Assembly (NCBI GenBank): GCA_947462695.1
Contig: CANHQC010000111.1
Location: forward strand, 1-6,892
From: Flavobacteriales bacterium
GTDB taxonomy: Bacteria; Bacteroidota; Bacteroidia; Flavobacteriales_D; Crocinitomicaceae
Length of the DNA: 6,892 bases
Direction of reading: 5' to 3'
Within the stretch, counting starts at the first letter, position 1. Each line of letters starts with the position of its first letter. Below, piece after piece: positions 5,511 through 6,892 of the stretch. Under the pieces are notes generated by a model. The model was not told the DNA's origin, searched no databases, and saw only the letters and a list, made by a program, of their open reading frames with translations. The position numbers and the translations under genes were made by a program.

Positions 5511-6251
5511 ATGATTTCTGAACTAGATAAATTACATTTTGCATCGACAAAAATAGGATATGGTAATCCAAAAGGAGATTATTGGTTCATTGGGCCCGAA
5601 GAAGGGGGCAGTATAGAAGGTAATAAAGATCGGATTCAGGTGTGGATTGAATTGGGTTCCAATGAACATTTTCATGACATGAAAGATTTTCATTTGTCTC
5701 TCTCAAAGCGAGAAGGATATGAAGAACTCCAAAGATTTTTTTCTGCCAAGGTGAAATTGCAATCGACATGGAATGGAATAATGAAGATATTATTTCCCTT
5801 GCTATCGGAAAAGGATAAAACATTGGAGAAAAGACGAAATTACCAGAAAGATTTTTTGGGTAGAAAGAATGGTGTTTCTGTTATTGCTGAGCTTTTCCCT
5901 TTTTCAAGTAAGTCTTTAGCAGATAAAAAAAGTAAAGATTTTTTGACTAAATCAAAAGAGCAGTATTGGAATGATTACGGCCATCTTCGTGAGTCGTTAT
6001 TATGTGATCAAATACTGAAATATAGGCCTAAAGTTGTTTGTTTTTACTCAACCTCATTTAATGAAAATTGGCAGCGAATTATAGAAAAATTAAATCCTAG
6101 TTTTCAGAATTTTGAATCTATTGGTGATTTACCTATGAAGTATTTTAAAAACAATGAAACAGTTTTTATAATTATTCCACACCCAATTGCAAGAAGCATG
6201 AATCGTAAACATGAACAAATAGGTCTTGCTATCAAAGAGTTAATTGAATAA
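5511..6251 (+). CDS. Uncharacterised protein with uracil-DNA-glycosylase-superfamily-like motifs
   Basis: 246 residues from the ATG at 5511 after the A-rich leader gaatttaaaaaaa. The order of motifs resembles the UDG fold: a glycine-rich first motif after a short strand (GNPKGDYWFIGPEEGGS, 18-34), a middle strand and loop (VSVIAELFPFSSKS, 122-135), a Rossmann-like strand (YRPKVVCFYSTS, 171-182), and a late motif IIPHPIARS (221-229) that could correspond to the UDG HPS loop. Trp and Arg residues before the strand (QYWNDYGHLRESLL) fit a conserved helix seen in stand-alone relatives. The usual catalytic Asp or Asn after the first Gly motif is not obvious; Glu30/Glu31 occupy that place. No signal peptide is present. 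Base excision or modified-base recognition is therefore a hypothesis, not a call. The stop is followed within 8 bases by CTAAC and a hairpin. Confidence 0.45.
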   Translation: MISELDKLHFASTKIGYGNPKGDYWFIGPEEGGSIEGNKDRIQVWIELGSNEHFHDMKDFHLSLSKREGYEELQRFFSAKVKLQSTWNGIMKILFPLLSEKDKTLEKRRNYQKDFLGRKNGVSVIAELFPFSSKSLADKKSKDFLTKSKEQYWNDYGHLRESLLCDQILKYRPKVVCFYSTSFNENWQRIIEKLNPSFQNFESIGDLPMKYFKNNETVFIIIPHPIARSMNRKHEQIGLAIKELIE

Positions 6252-6257
6252 ATCAGC

Positions 6258-6320
6258 TGCTAACAGCGCATAACCGCCATTAAAACAGGCGGCTATGGCC
6301 AAAGCATTATGGTAAGTTAA
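6258..6320. repeat. CTAAC-headed hairpin element after the UDG-like gene
   Basis: GCTAACAGCG at 6259-6268 lies a few bases after the stop codon. It is followed by a strong hairpin: CATAACCGCC (6269-6278) pairs with GGCGGCTATG (6288-6297) with one A-C mismatch around a 9-base loop. TAAC (6261-6264) can pair with GTTA (6316-6319), closing a unit of about 60 bp. The position right after a stop and the CTAAC foot match the element after the nuclease gene, although the interior sequences differ. Confidence 0.45.
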
Positions 6321-6351
6321 ATAAAAATAATAACTAATACGTTCTGCGGTG

Positions 6352-6361
6352 GCCCATGGGC
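6352..6361. repeat. 10-bp perfect palindrome GCCCATGGGC
   Basis: A perfect palindrome in the convergent gap between the UDG-like gene and the beta-mannosidase gene. It has no loop and no T-run, so it is more like a protein-binding site or chance than a terminator. No function is assigned. Confidence 0.3.
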
Positions 6362-6404
6362 ATACACGCAAACATTGTCATTAATTGTAGAAAGATGCAG
6401 CCGC

Positions 6405-6430
6405 AAGGCCGGAAGGTTGCCTTCTTTTCT
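6405..6430 (+). terminator. Weak terminator-like hairpin between convergent genes
   Basis: AAGGC (6405-6409) can pair with GCCTT (6419-6423), or alternatively GAAGG (6412-6416) with CCTTC (6420-6424) around ttg. A T-rich tail (ttttct, 6425-6430) follows on the + strand. The stem is only 5 bp in either fold. It lies downstream of the UDG-like gene and just beyond the stop of the oppositely oriented mannosidase, where termination is expected. The call is tentative. Confidence 0.35.
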
Positions 6431-6453
6431 GCTTGCATTGGCTATCAATAAAA

Positions 6454-6892
6454 CTATCTCAATCTAACCGTTCTGCTGCTAATTGTTTCGCCTGATAAAT
6501 TTCGGATTTCCATGCTTAAGCTGATGTCATGTGGATTTTTTCCTGGGAATAGCTCGTTCCATCTTTTAGTGTAGAGAATCTTGCCACCAAATTCTACAGT
6601 CAAGAAATTAGCAACTTCTTCTTTTAATACGTTGCCATTTTGATCCAAGAATTTCAAGTATAAATCAACCATGGTGGTGTCTTGATTTACATCGTCGATA
6701 TAGTAGACATTTAAGAATTGATTCTCTACAACTGGCGATAGAAGCTGCGGTGCATAAACGTAGTAGAGAGAGTCGAACAAAGGCTTGGGTCTCATCTTAT
6801 AATCGATAGCACTCCAACTAAAGCTTGGCCAAACATCATTCAATTGCCAGAATAATGTTCCCATGCAGTAAGGCATATTGCGACGATGGGCT
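6454..6892 (-). CDS. Beta-mannosidase (glycoside hydrolase family 2), C-terminal part; N-terminus beyond the window
   Basis: On the - strand the frame is open from the right edge (it reads A-H-R-R-N before the Met codon at 6876, which is internal) to TAG at 6454-6456; 145 residues are visible. The stretch RRNMPYCMGTLFWQLNDVWP, followed by SFSWSAIDYKMRPKPLFDSL and YYVYAPQLLSPV, is the hallmark end of the GH2 beta-mannosidase TIM barrel. The remainder is a C-terminal beta-sandwich (VYYIDDVNQDTTMVDLYLKF...). The enzyme (EC 3.2.1.25) removes terminal beta-D-mannose from mannan or N-glycan fragments. Its two catalytic glutamates lie upstream of this part and are not visible. The protein ends TVRLR, with no secretion-system sorting domain. 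It is convergent with the UDG-like gene. Confidence 0.92.
   Translation of the reverse strand, partial: AHRRNMPYCMGTLFWQLNDVWPSFSWSAIDYKMRPKPLFDSLYYVYAPQLLSPVVENQFLNVYYIDDVNQDTTMVDLYLKFLDQNGNVLKEEVANFLTVEFGGKILYTKRWNELFPGKNPHDISLSMEIRNLSGETISSRTVRLR

Overview
The window looks like chromosomal DNA from a member of the Bacteroidota, probably a Flavobacteriales-type environmental organism. Three things suggest this. The first gene encodes a PD40 beta-propeller protein with a carboxypeptidase-regulatory-like domain. The last gene is the C-terminal part of a GH2 beta-mannosidase. Genes start after A-rich leaders with no clear Shine-Dalgarno motif. Genus-level placement is not possible from this sequence.

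Layout. (1) Positions 1-2011 look like ordinary chromosome: the end of a PD40 propeller protein (1-882) and a membrane-anchored J-domain protein (1013-2011). The gap between them is almost entirely two arrays of 7-bp repeats facing each other, able to form a long hairpin. (2) Positions 2012-6453 look like an accessory region. It is AT-rich and holds three single genes, all on the + strand with wide gaps: a predicted PD-(D/E)XK nuclease (2299-3279), a cytoplasmic leucine-rich-repeat protein (3548-5164), and a protein with uracil-DNA-glycosylase-like motifs (5511-6251). It also holds decayed fragments, including a possible broken secreted-protein gene on the - strand. (3) Positions 6454-6892 carry the C-terminal end of a GH2 beta-mannosidase on the - strand, entering from the right edge.

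The most interesting structure is in the accessory region. The nuclease gene is tightly bracketed by near-identical 15-bp inverted repeats (2246-2260 and 3281-3295, 14 of 15 matching) that carry GTTAG at the left and CTAAC at the right. The right-hand repeat opens a 128-bp sequence (3291-3418) that can fold end to end into an interrupted hairpin, CTAAC at one end and GTTAG at the other. This recalls the architecture of integron attC sites, although the core boxes do not fit the classical consensus and no integrase is visible. A related CTAAC-plus-hairpin structure follows the third gene just after its stop. My working inference is a small cassette-like array of possible defence or DNA-processing genes inserted between housekeeping genes. 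The three accessory genes show no operon spacing, so a shared function is not demonstrated.

The beta-mannosidase and the UDG-like gene are convergent, with a weak terminator-like hairpin between them.
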